Below, in pieces: positions 18,767 through 26,957 of a stretch of 64,000 bases of DNA. Each line of letters opens with the position of its first letter. Within the stretch, counting starts at the first letter, position 1. The DNA lies in NCBI RefSeq assembly GCF_035207705.1, contig NZ_CP128187.1, positions 1,488,001-1,552,000 of the forward strand, in the 5' to 3' direction. The notes below the pieces were generated by a model. It was given only the letters and a program-made list of their open reading frames with translations, was not told the DNA's origin and made no database searches. Source of the DNA: Maribacter sp. BPC-D8 (GTDB lineage: Bacteria; Bacteroidota; Bacteroidia; Flavobacteriales; Flavobacteriaceae). The translations under genes and the position numbers were made by a program.

Positions 18767-19339
18767 ATGAAAAACCTTATAAAATATGCTATTAAATACG
18801 GTCTATCAGAAGATTTAATTCAAGAGATAAATTTGAATGGTAAACAAATTGAAATCAAAAAAAACGAAAATATTCTTAATGTTGGAGAACATAGTAAATA
18901 TATCTATATAGTAATCAAAGGTGGATTTATAAGTCAGTATTTTGATGATAATAAATCAAAATTTAGAACAACTTCGTTCCATATTGACAATTATCATCCA
19001 TTTATGACGCAACCAGAAAGTTATTTTTCAAAGAAACCTTCTGATACGCAAATAAAAGCATTTAAAAATTCCCAAGTAATTGAATTTCATAGAAATACAA
19101 TAGAAAAATTAAGTTTGAAACATAAATCTTTTGATAAATTTTGTAATACGCATATTATAGAAGCTCTCATTTTTATAAATCAAATAAAGTCTAAATTAAT
19201 AGGTCTTCCCAAAGATAAATTATACGATTACCTCCTAGAAGAACACGGTCCAATTACTAAAAATGTTCCCTCAAAGTATATAGCAGAATTTATGGGAGTT
19301 ACACCCCAATGGTTAAGTAAAATAAAACGTACTAGTTGA
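18767..19339 (+). CDS. Crp/Fnr-family cyclic-nucleotide-binding-domain regulator
   Basis: A 190-residue protein with a cNMP-binding beta-roll (IKKNENILNVGEHSKYIYIVIKGG region, about 28-55) and a C-terminal helix-turn-helix ending VPSKYIAEFMGVTPQWLSKIKR. The phosphate-binding cassette residues that hold cAMP are not obvious, as is usual for Bacteroidota members of this group. The CrtC-like gene follows, and its signal peptide begins 90 bp after this stop codon. The two may form a regulator-target pair carried between repeat ends. Confidence 0.8.
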   Translation: MKNLIKYAIKYGLSEDLIQEINLNGKQIEIKKNENILNVGEHSKYIYIVIKGGFISQYFDDNKSKFRTTSFHIDNYHPFMTQPESYFSKKPSDTQIKAFKNSQVIEFHRNTIEKLSLKHKSFDKFCNTHIIEALIFINQIKSKLIGLPKDKLYDYLLEEHGPITKNVPSKYIAEFMGVTPQWLSKIKRTS

Positions 19340-19429
19340 AACATGAAATTAGTTTCATCAAACTCAAATAAATTACATTTATTTTTGTGCTTTACAAAAA
19401 CTATAGATCACAATTTAACTCAAATTAAA

Positions 19430-20578
19430 ATGAAAAATAAAATCAGCCTTACACTTATAACACTTCTTTTTTCTACTTTTTTATTCAGTCAGAACTTAGC
19501 AAAAATTAGCAATGACTATAACAAAAGAAACTTAATAGAAGGTAATATTCCTGAAAAATGGGAAGACGGAATGAGAACATCCGGAGATAAAGGAAGCTAT
19601 GAATGGTGGTATTTTGATGCTCATTTGCATGATGGGAGTACTGTTGTAATGACGTTTTACACCAAGTTCATGACCGACATAAAAAAACCTTTTAATCCAT
19701 ACTTGACGGTTAGTATAGATAAAGCTGATGGTAGTAAAATATCAGAAAAAATTTACTGTGACCCAGAAGATTTTTTCGCTTCAAAAGATTCGTGTAATGT
19801 TAAGATGGGTAATAGTTATGCAGAAGGAAACCTAAAGGAATACAAAATTCATATTGAAAATGAAGATATAAACTTAACAGCCGTAATAAAAAGAACTACG
19901 CAAAGCTGGAGACCAAAAACAGGACATATGGTATTTGGTGCTGACGAAAGCAAAGAATTCAATTGGGTAGTACCTGTACCTCAAGGTGAAATGGAAATTG
20001 AATATGATTACAAAGGTGTAACAACAAAAACAGTTGGTTCTGCCTACCATGACCATAATTGGGGAAATTTCTCTATGATGAAAATTTTTAACCATTGGTA
20101 TTGGTCAAGAGCTGAAATTGGTCCTTATAACGTAATTGCTTCAGAAATGATATCAGAAAAAGAATTTAATAATGACAATATAATTACTTTTAATATTTCT
20201 AAGGATGGCGAAACAGTTGTTGATGATGGTGAATTAGTAACTCTATATAGAACTTATGGTAAGGAGCATCCAACATTAAAAAAAGATGTAAGTGACGATT
20301 TAATTTTTGTTTATAATGATCCTCAAACTGAATACAGGTATGAATATTCACTTTTTAGAGAAAAAACTATTGTTGAAGTAGATTTAATTTCGGCATCAGT
20401 CGGTAATGGGCTTAAATTCAAACTTGCAAAAATGCTTACTAGTATTGATCCTGCATATTTTAGATTTACTGGAAAAGCAGAAATAAGAGTTTACAAATCA
20501 GGTAAATTAATAGAGAAGCACACCAGTAACAAAGCGGTTTGGGAATTAATGTATTTTGGGGATCCTGTAGGTAAATAA
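19430..20578 (+). CDS. Secreted CrtC/AttH-like lipocalin-type protein
   Basis: ATG 19430 is chosen because a signal peptide starts there (LTLITLLFSTFLFSQ); the frame is open back to 19343. It gives 382 residues. GSYEWWYFDAHLHDGS near 56-70 and SAYHDHNWGN near 203-212 match the CrtC (hydroxyneurosporene hydratase)/AttH lipocalin-like fold. No carotenoid genes are nearby, so the substrate is unknown, and secretion argues against a carotenoid hydratase. An 11-bp gap separates its stop from the intron 3' end on the other strand. Confidence 0.75.
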   Translation: MKNKISLTLITLLFSTFLFSQNLAKISNDYNKRNLIEGNIPEKWEDGMRTSGDKGSYEWWYFDAHLHDGSTVVMTFYTKFMTDIKKPFNPYLTVSIDKADGSKISEKIYCDPEDFFASKDSCNVKMGNSYAEGNLKEYKIHIENEDINLTAVIKRTTQSWRPKTGHMVFGADESKEFNWVVPVPQGEMEIEYDYKGVTTKTVGSAYHDHNWGNFSMMKIFNHWYWSRAEIGPYNVIASEMISEKEFNNDNIITFNISKDGETVVDDGELVTLYRTYGKEHPTLKKDVSDDLIFVYNDPQTEYRYEYSLFREKTIVEVDLISASVGNGLKFKLAKMLTSIDPAYFRFTGKAEIRVYKSGKLIEKHTSNKAVWELMYFGDPVGK

Positions 20579-20589
20579 AACTACTGCCA

Positions 20590-20670
20590 ATCGAGTAGAC
20601 GGGTCCGCCCCTAGTTAGGAACGGACTGCGCCTCTCACACCACCGTGCGTACGGGTCTCGTACACGGCGG
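20590..20670 (-). ncRNA. Group II intron domains V and VI
   Basis: On the minus strand, domain V folds from CCGCCGTGTACG and CGTACGCACGGTGG around an AGAC loop (20670-20640). Domain VI is a GC-rich hairpin up to the 3' end at 20590, expected to carry the branch-point adenosine. A diverged second copy of both domains lies at 25898-25974. Confidence 0.85.
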
Positions 20671-20679
20671 TTCGTTATA

Positions 20680-21990
20680 TCAGAACTTTACAACGTGGTA
20701 GTACGTTAGCATACTTTCATAACCTCTTTTTCTTAAGCGCTTTTCAGTAATAGTAGTTCTGAGTATAGGGCTTTGAGCTACTGCCCAGCCTCCCATTCTT
20801 GTTCTACTCCAAGCATACGCTTGTCCCTGTTTTATGCCTAAGCCAATGAGATTCTTGCGCTTACGCTCTGGTTTCTTCCAATCGTGCCATATGCAGTAGC
20901 GTAGTCGGTTACGTAACCATTCATCCAGCTTTTTAAGTTTGGTCTCTATATTTCCCAATCGGAAATTGTTCAACCACCCTCTATAGATGAGTTTTAAGCG
21001 TTGTAGCCTTTCTGCTAATGAAAATGGTAGCGTTTTCTTGGTAAGGTACCTGAGCTTGCGTTTGAGTGTTTGCCAAGCCGATTCACTTACTATTAACTGA
21101 TACTTCCCCTTTACGCCTTTCTTATAGACTGGCGTAAACCTATAACCCAACACCTTGAACGTAGAGGGTCTACGAATACCACTCTTTGCTCGGTTGACAG
21201 GTAAATCCAGTTTCTCCTTTAAAAACAGATAAACCTCATTCCCTATCGCTCGTGCCGCTGCTTTTGATTTTGTGTAAATACTGAAATCATCGGCATAGCG
21301 AATGAACCTGAACCCTCGTACTTTTAGATGTTTGTCCAATTGGTCTAACATGATGTTAGACAATAACGGACTTAATGGGCTGCCTTGTGGTAATCCTTTT
21401 CTGCGCTTACACAGTTGCCCATTCTTTAAAATAGGCGCTCGTAACCATTTGCGGATCAGCCATAAGGTGGTCGGACATTTAACCTTGTTATAAATAAGCT
21501 GAAGTAGTTTATAGTGTTGAACTTCATCAAAGAAACTTTTAAGGTCGATATCTACTAAGTCTTGGTAGCCATCATTGATGTACTCTTGACTTTTTAATAC
21601 TGCCTGTTGAAGGTTCTTTCTTGGGCGGAAACCGTAACTCTCTGATTCGAAATCGAGTTCGAAATGAATCACTAGTTGTTGGCTTACCGCTTGTTGAAGC
21701 CATCTATCCACTACCGTTGGTACTCCCAGTAATCTGGTCTTACCGTTCGCCTTGGGTATCGCTACCCCTTTGATAGCTTGTGACCTGTAGCTTTTGGAAA
21801 TAAGTTGGTGTACCACTTTTGAGCGGTGGGCATCTATAAATGCCTTTAGCTCTTGTACGGTCATTCCATCTATTCCTGCTGAACCTTTATTGCCGACCAC
21901 CTTTTTACAGGCGTCGCTCAAGATTCTAGCTGCTACTACTTTTGCTATCATTTCGTACTGTTCTTGTCCTTCTAGGTATAGGCTATCCAA
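20680..21990 (-). CDS. ltrA: Group II intron reverse transcriptase/maturase
   Basis: A 436-residue protein with the RT core: NKGSAGIDGM (34-43), IPKANGKTRLLGVPTVVDR, YGFRPRKN, GLPQGSPLSPLLSNI and the catalytic YADD (232-235). A maturase/thumb region (LIYRGWLNNF...LRYCIWHDWKKPERKR) follows. No HNH endonuclease domain is visible, as in class C- and D-type introns. Translation could start at a TTG (21990) preceded directly by a stop, or at ATG 21954 (residue 13); the latter keeps the whole RT core. Confidence 0.93.
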   Translation of the reverse strand: MDSLYLEGQEQYEMIAKVVAARILSDACKKVVGNKGSAGIDGMTVQELKAFIDAHRSKVVHQLISKSYRSQAIKGVAIPKANGKTRLLGVPTVVDRWLQQAVSQQLVIHFELDFESESYGFRPRKNLQQAVLKSQEYINDGYQDLVDIDLKSFFDEVQHYKLLQLIYNKVKCPTTLWLIRKWLRAPILKNGQLCKRRKGLPQGSPLSPLLSNIMLDQLDKHLKVRGFRFIRYADDFSIYTKSKAAARAIGNEVYLFLKEKLDLPVNRAKSGIRRPSTFKVLGYRFTPVYKKGVKGKYQLIVSESAWQTLKRKLRYLTKKTLPFSLAERLQRLKLIYRGWLNNFRLGNIETKLKKLDEWLRNRLRYCIWHDWKKPERKRKNLIGLGIKQGQAYAWSRTRMGGWAVAQSPILRTTITEKRLRKRGYESMLTYYHVVKF

Positions 21991-22438
21991 TTAACGGATT
22001 CCTATACGAATCTAGACGTGATTTAACGTTCAGTCCTTCCTTACTCATGAGACCTCTAGGGTGTTTCCCTAGCTCGTTTCCTGTAAGTACTATGACCTCT
22101 GCTGACTTCTCCATATAGCTACACGTAGCTTTGGAGACCTCCCCAGGTAAGAACATCTTCTTTCGCTCGATCCCTGCCGTATCTACATATCTACCCTTTT
22201 AGTGTTCTTAGGGCGTTACAATGATGTGCTTGCTTACCCAAGTAAATATGCCTCTGTATACGGTTCCTGTTCGTCAGTACCGAGTTTTGTAGTCTCGCTT
22301 TCTTCAGATGTAACTTCGCAGTTACCACCCTTGCGACTTACTAATGCTTCCAGACGTTACTCCAGCGCATAAGGGACTTACACCCTCTAAATAAATCCTT
22401 ATATTGCTGTAAGGTAAAGATGCCCATACTGGGCACAC

Positions 22439-22632
22439 ACACAACCTATAAACAATACGGGCTTAGGTGCTAAATCGAATGGTTTGCGTATTTTTATGAG
22501 GTCGCAAAATCTTTGGGATTTTACTTTAGACAGAAAAAATAAATTAAAACAAAAAGCTTTTGCTAAGCGTTGTGGCGGTATGGGAATTGCTTCTCTGCTC
22601 CCGCACTACTTATAGCTCGAGCGTTGGCAGTA
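22439..22632. repeat. Imperfect inverted-repeat element, attC-like, interrupted by the intron
   Basis: With the intron removed, the element runs from CTACTGCCA (20581-20589) into 22439-22632. Its ends are the perfect 10-bp inverted repeat TACTGCCAAC / GTTGGCAGTA. Inside, CTATAAACAATACGGGC at the left is matched on the other strand at the right by CTATAAGTAGTGCGGGAGC, so the ~200 bp could fold into a long hairpin. There is no credible reading frame. The layout recalls integron attC sites, although no integrase is present in the window. Confidence 0.6.
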
Positions 22633-22652
22633 ACATTGACCCGTCCTGAAAT

Positions 22653-23048
22653 ATGTATACAAAACACTTCAAGTATATGTATAAAAATGATGGATATGTA
22701 AAACGCTATAGTGAGAGCTTTAAGCTCAAGGTATTGGCAGAACTAACCAAAGGAAACCATTCCAAAAGACAAATTGCATTAACTTACGGTATACAATCCA
22801 GTACTATAAACGTATGGATAAAAAAGTACGATCGTAAAGATCTAATGAACACCCGTGTAACCGTGCAAACAGACGATGAACTTTCCCGTATCAAAGCCCT
22901 GCAAAAAGAGCTAAAGCAACTTAAGGACCTTCTTATTAAAAAAGACCTGGACAAATTGGTGACCGATAGCTATCTCGAGGTAGCTGCTGAGAATCTAGGT
23001 TATAGAGATGTTGAGGAATTAAAAAAAAACTTAAACATAAAGCCTTAA
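22653..23048 (+). CDS. IS3-family transposase OrfA
   Basis: A 131-residue DNA-binding protein: a helix-turn-helix of the IS3/IS911 type (YSESFKLKVLAELTKGN, KRQIALTYGIQSSTINVWIKKY) followed by a leucine-rich coiled coil. ATG 22653 and the later MYKNDGY start are both possible. A run of nine A residues near 23022-23030, before the stop, could permit frameshifting. The stop overlaps the OrfB start in TAATG. Confidence 0.88.
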   Translation: MYTKHFKYMYKNDGYVKRYSESFKLKVLAELTKGNHSKRQIALTYGIQSSTINVWIKKYDRKDLMNTRVTVQTDDELSRIKALQKELKQLKDLLIKKDLDKLVTDSYLEVAAENLGYRDVEELKKNLNIKP

Positions 23049-23905
23049 TGAAAGTAGCACCGATAAACCGTAATGAAAGACTGTTATCCATTGGTACTAT
23101 CTGCAATGCTTTTGATTTGAAAAGAGATGCCTATTACAAATACCAAAAAAGGTTTTTAATCAAAAAACAGATAGAACAGGATATAATCGAACTTGTTCGG
23201 CAAAGTAGAAGAACACTGCCCAGAGAAGGCACCAGAAAACTCATGAGGTCATTAAAAGATGAGTTCCACAAGTATGACATCAAAGTAGGCAGAGACCGGC
23301 TATTCCGTATCTTAAGAGAAAACAATTTGCTCATAAGAAGAAAGAGATACTCCTGTAGAACTACCAATTCATATCACAGATTCTACAAGTATAATAACAT
23401 TATAAAAGACTTGAAGATCAATAGGCCTAATCAGGTTTGGGCATCCGATATTACCTATATCAGAACCATAAAAGGATTCTGTTACCTGGCATTGATTACG
23501 GACATGTACTCCCGTAAAATCGTTGGATACGACCTGAGTGATAGCCTTGAACTAAAAGGTTGTGTCAGAGCTTTAAATAAGGCTATTTACAATGCTAAGA
23601 ACATTGACAGCCTTATTCATCACTCCGACAGAGGTATTCAATATTGTAGTAACGTCTATACCCAAATACTAAAAAGAAAGAAAATAGAAATTAGTATGAC
23701 AGAAGAAAACCATTGCTATGAAAACGCCCTAGCCGAAAGGGTCAACGGTATTCTAAAAGATGAATTCTATCTTGACCAGACTTTTACAAGCGTTGTACAT
23801 GCTAAAAAAGCAGCCAAAAATGCAATCAAATTATACAACTCTAAAAGATTGCATTTATCTTTAGATTATAAAACACCAAATTACGTGCATCAATATGCCG
23901 CTTAA
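23048..23905 (+). CDS. IS3-family transposase OrfB (DDE integrase)
   Basis: A 285-residue rve-type integrase with the DDE triad intact: WASDITYI, HHSDRGIQY and NALAERVNGILKDEF. The N-terminal HTH_21-like segment (RLMRSLKDEF region) is present, and the end KTPNYVHQYAA is typical. The TAATG overlap with OrfA suggests translational coupling in place of, or besides, frameshifting. No truncation is visible. Confidence 0.92.
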   Translation: MKVAPINRNERLLSIGTICNAFDLKRDAYYKYQKRFLIKKQIEQDIIELVRQSRRTLPREGTRKLMRSLKDEFHKYDIKVGRDRLFRILRENNLLIRRKRYSCRTTNSYHRFYKYNNIIKDLKINRPNQVWASDITYIRTIKGFCYLALITDMYSRKIVGYDLSDSLELKGCVRALNKAIYNAKNIDSLIHHSDRGIQYCSNVYTQILKRKKIEISMTEENHCYENALAERVNGILKDEFYLDQTFTSVVHAKKAAKNAIKLYNSKRLHLSLDYKTPNYVHQYAA

Positions 23906-24024
23906 AAATAATATTAATCTGTAGCCGTATTTTAGGACGTGACATAAGCACTACACAATATAATAATTATAATAGTTTATATTTAAAATGTATCTTTATT
24001 ATAATAAGAATAAGATTAACTAAG

Positions 24025-25104
24025 ATGGATTTAAAAGATAGCCTGAGCGACATTCAAAAGAAAGCCAAGGAAAGAACAGTGCGTACTCAGAACATTGAAT
24101 ATGATTTAGAAACTTTAGTAAAAAAAATTCAAAAAAATGTTATAAAATTAAACCCAGAATACCAAAGAAAACATAGATGGTCTGACGGTTTTTCTTCTCG
24201 CTTAATCGAAAGTCTTATACTCAATATACCAATTCCTATAGTATATATCTCGCAAGATATTGACGTTGATGAAGAAGTTGAAGATGATATAGCTAGATAT
24301 TCTGTCATAGATGGGCAACAAAGGTTAACAGCTATTTATAGTTTTTTTAAAAACAAATATGCTTTGGAGGGCATGGAAGTGTTAACCGAATTAAATGGCT
24401 TAAAATACAGCGAATTACCTCCTTTTCTCATAAGAAGATTAGAAGAAAGAAGTGTAAAATGCTTACGAATAGATTCAACAATTGACACACAAGTTAAATA
24501 CGATATTTTTGAAAGACTGAATAGCGGTTCTGTTAAATTAGAAGCTCAAGAACTAAGAAATGCTACTTGTCGTGGTCCTTTCAAAACGCTAATTAAAAAA
24601 CTTTCAAAAAATGCTAACTTTACTAAGTTATGTAATTTAGAGCCTGATTCTTTTAAGGTAAAAAAGATGGAAGATGAGGAATTAGTTTTAAGATTTTTTG
24701 CTCTAACTTATAATAACGGATATAAAGAATACAAAGGGCAATTCAAAAAATTTCTCACTGCTAAGATGGACGAATTCAATGGTTTTGATGAAGCTACCTT
24801 AGAAGGTATGGAAAAGTCTTTTATAGAAGTATTCGATAAAATAAAAGATAAATTTGGAAATATGCCATTTCAAAAATATCGTTCAGTTGATGGTGGATTA
24901 AAGTTAATGTCCAACTTTAATGCAGCAGTGTTCGATTCATTAGTCGTTGCGGTTTTCTTAAATATTAAAAGTGATAAAGGTTCTTCTGTAAGTTTTCAAG
25001 AGCTTTTCCATAATGAGGATTATTTTGCGTCAATTGAGGGAAGTGTTAATGATGCAAAAAAAATCACAACTAGAATAGATCTTGTCTCAGAAATTTTGAA
25101 ATAA
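24025..25104 (+). CDS. DUF262 (GmrS/ParB-like) protein of a two-gene module
   Basis: A 359-residue soluble protein. LNPEYQRKHRWSDGFSSRLI (42-61) and the DGQQR motif (96-100, in YSVIDGQQRLTAIYSF) are the hallmarks of DUF262, the ParB-like nucleotide-using domain of GmrSD restriction enzymes and related defence proteins. Residues 100-350 are helical (FERLNSGSVKLEAQELRNA). No HNH domain is fused here. The stop codon overlaps the HEPN gene start by 1 bp (TAATG), so the two are translated together. It lies directly downstream of the IS3 element. The defence role is inferred from family and context. Confidence 0.83.
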   Translation: MDLKDSLSDIQKKAKERTVRTQNIEYDLETLVKKIQKNVIKLNPEYQRKHRWSDGFSSRLIESLILNIPIPIVYISQDIDVDEEVEDDIARYSVIDGQQRLTAIYSFFKNKYALEGMEVLTELNGLKYSELPPFLIRRLEERSVKCLRIDSTIDTQVKYDIFERLNSGSVKLEAQELRNATCRGPFKTLIKKLSKNANFTKLCNLEPDSFKVKKMEDEELVLRFFALTYNNGYKEYKGQFKKFLTAKMDEFNGFDEATLEGMEKSFIEVFDKIKDKFGNMPFQKYRSVDGGLKLMSNFNAAVFDSLVVAVFLNIKSDKGSSVSFQELFHNEDYFASIEGSVNDAKKITTRIDLVSEILK

Positions 25105-25898
25105 TGGATTCTTTTCTCTACGCATATACTTGTGAGTTAGAAAATAAATGGCACGAAATTGATTTGTTAATTGAAAAAGCTTATGAATTTCAGGAAACAG
25201 ATGCTCAATTTCATAATATTTTATGTCGTTCGGCTTCCGTTTTAATAACTGCGCAGCTTGAAGGTTTTACTAAAAGCATGCTCAGGTCAGTAATTAATGA
25301 CCTAAATAGAAGCATATCCTTCAATGAATTACCTATTGCTATAAAACGAACCTATAGCCAAAAATACATACCAATAGTTGACGGATTAAATAATAAGCAA
25401 CATAGTAATCAATTAAATAAATTGATTGAAAAGTTTAATGAGATAAATTGCGATCTTGAACATCAACCATTCTTCGTTTCTAAAAACAAAAACCCAAGCC
25501 CTAACTTAATCAATACGGTATATAGGAATTTAGGAATTAAAGATATATTTCACTGTTTAAATGAATCTAAATACGACGAGGTATTTTCTAGTTCAAAGAA
25601 TGAACTTGAAATTATACTAAGGGAATTGAGAGAACTTATACCTTTGGAAATTAAAAATTTCCCTTATACTCCCCACCTTGATAACTGTAATCTAGAAGTA
25701 TTAAAATCTCACGGAAGAACACTTTGGGAAGATTTTCTAGATGAAATAAACCAAAGAAGACATGCAATTGCTCATGGTAATGATTTTAACAATAACAGAA
25801 GTGTAAGTGAGTTGGAAGAAGATAAACTAAAAGCTCAAATATTTGAACTTTCTTGCTTACGCATACTTTCAAAATACCTAATAAGTAACAGGTCGTAA
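25104..25898 (+). CDS. HEPN-domain protein (MAE_28990/MAE_18760-like)
   Basis: A 264-residue helical protein. The region NILCRSASVLITAQLEGFTKSML near 37-60 and NQRRHAIAHGN near 216-226 fit MAE_28990/MAE_18760-type HEPN proteins. R219-x4-H224 is the RNase motif found in many HEPN toxins and abortive-infection effectors. It is coupled to the DUF262 gene by a 1-bp overlap. The stop codon coincides with the 3' end of a decayed group II intron on the other strand. Toxic RNase activity is expected from the motif but not shown. Confidence 0.78.
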   Translation: MDSFLYAYTCELENKWHEIDLLIEKAYEFQETDAQFHNILCRSASVLITAQLEGFTKSMLRSVINDLNRSISFNELPIAIKRTYSQKYIPIVDGLNNKQHSNQLNKLIEKFNEINCDLEHQPFFVSKNKNPSPNLINTVYRNLGIKDIFHCLNESKYDEVFSSSKNELEIILRELRELIPLEIKNFPYTPHLDNCNLEVLKSHGRTLWEDFLDEINQRRHAIAHGNDFNNNRSVSELEEDKLKAQIFELSCLRILSKYLISNRS

Positions 25899-26045
25899 TC
25901 GAGTGGATAGCTCCGCCATCAAATGACGGAGTGCACCCCTCACACCACCGTACGTACGGGTCTCGTATACGGCGTTTCGTAAATCATCAAACCAAGGCTC
26001 TTGTCACCCTTGGCACTATCTTCTAATTTAGGCATAGGCTACAAC
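25898..26045 (-). mobile_element. Remnant of a second group II intron (domains V and VI)
   Basis: Plus-strand ATCGAGT at 25898 and CCACCGTACGTACGGG from 25945 closely match the 3' end of the intact intron at 20590-20670, with compensating changes. Domain V is at 25945-25974 and the domain VI hairpin (CTCCGCCATC / ATGACGGAG) at 25911-25931. No reverse transcriptase or 5' half remains, and the right limit is uncertain. It is a separate, diverged intron, not a recent copy. Confidence 0.75.
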
Positions 26046-26055
26046 ATGTGCTCCT

Positions 26056-26610
26056 ATGAGAATTTTAAAAAAAATCACGAAGTACATTTTAATAATAACA
26101 ATTCTGTTACTTCTCTTTCGTGGATTTTTGTATAGAACATTAGTCAATTATTCAAAAGTTGGAATTAGAAATAATATAACGTTGACTGATCAAAATCTGA
26201 TTAAGGAAATTAATGTTCAAACGGAAAACAAAACATTGAGTATTGAAGAAATTATAAAACTGAGTAATAAAATTACGAGCGAAAAACTAAAATTTACTTT
26301 TAATAAAGTTTCGAGTAATCCGAATTTGGTATCTGAATTAAAAAAAGCGAATTGCATTGGGTACTCCTCTTTATTTAACTCCATCGGAAATTATATCATC
26401 AGAAAACAAAAATTGACCGACCAGTATGAGTTTATTCATCTAATTGGCAAATTAGATTTTTTTGGCTTTAACATACATAAGCTATTCAATACTCCATTTT
26501 TCAAAAATCACGATTTTAACGAAATACATGATAAACGAACGGGAGAGAGAAAATTTGTTGATCCAAGTTTGCGAGATTATTTAAGAATAGAATACATAAC
26601 ATCTGAATAA
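26056..26610 (+). CDS. Membrane-anchored protein with transglutaminase-like Cys-His-Asp layout
   Basis: A 184-residue protein with one N-terminal membrane segment (ILIITILLLLFRGFLY). The C-terminal half has C100 in KANCIGYSSLFNSIG, H152 in NHDFNEI and D169 in KFVDPSL, in the order and spacing of the transglutaminase-like cysteine-protease triad. If so, it would be a small extracytoplasmic peptidase or cross-linking enzyme. I recognise the layout, not a named family. It starts just beyond the intron remnant and has no operon partner. Confidence 0.6.
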   Translation: MRILKKITKYILIITILLLLFRGFLYRTLVNYSKVGIRNNITLTDQNLIKEINVQTENKTLSIEEIIKLSNKITSEKLKFTFNKVSSNPNLVSELKKANCIGYSSLFNSIGNYIIRKQKLTDQYEFIHLIGKLDFFGFNIHKLFNTPFFKNHDFNEIHDKRTGERKFVDPSLRDYLRIEYITSE

Positions 26611-26957
26611 GAAACTATGCTCTACAAGTTATATGACCTATTGCTTCTACTAGCTACACGAAGGTCATTCTCGTATAATTGAATATACTTCATAGCGATA
26701 ATTAAATCGCGTGTTCTAAGGCAACTAAACACAATCTATAACACAGTATATGAAAATTGTTGGTTAGGTTTAACCAATTCTAGTTGCATCGTTTACCAAC
26801 TTCTAAATCCCCTTCGAGAAATTCTGGCACTCTACCACGCAAATTTCTATATACATTATCTTGGATCGACATTAAAAACAAAACTCGCAAAACATTAATA
26901 GTAAAATAAATGTTCGAGTATTTTCGTTTAAAATACCATAATAAACAATTTACCTAA
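26611..26957. other. Gene-free stretch, 347 bp
   Basis: No frame with coding character is seen. Near 26720-26770 the text GGCAACTAAACACAATCTATAA, then GTTGGTTAG, faintly resembles the two ends of the inverted-repeat element at 22439-22632, but the match is too weak to call a copy. Confidence 0.3.

Larger units (their letters stand above)
20590..22438 (-). mobile_element. Group II intron with reverse transcriptase
   Basis: Read on the minus strand, the element starts GTGTGCCCAG at 22438 (GUGYG-type 5' end) and ends CTCGAT at 20590 (AY 3' end). The first 450 nt (22438-21991) are non-coding and structured, corresponding to domains I-IV outside the reading frame. The reverse transcriptase lies at 21990-20680. 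Domain V (20640-20670) and domain VI (20590-20635) follow. Removing 20590-22438 restores the inverted-repeat end TACTGCCAAC exactly, which supports both boundaries. It appears intact. Confidence 0.88.
22637..23944 (+). mobile_element. IS3-family insertion sequence
   Basis: The left end TGACCCGTCCTGAAATA (from 22637) is matched by the inverted right end, which reads TGTCACGTCCTAAAATA from 23944 on the minus strand. The interior holds the two transposase genes of an IS3 element. Length is 1308 bp. No target-site duplication is clear, so an end may be off by a few bases or the flank rearranged. It sits 4 bp after the GTTGGCAGTA end motif. Confidence 0.85.

Noticed and set aside
22634..23947. Target-site duplication around the IS3 element
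   Set aside because: The bases outside the two inverted ends (CAT on the left, TAA on the right) do not match at any plausible boundary.
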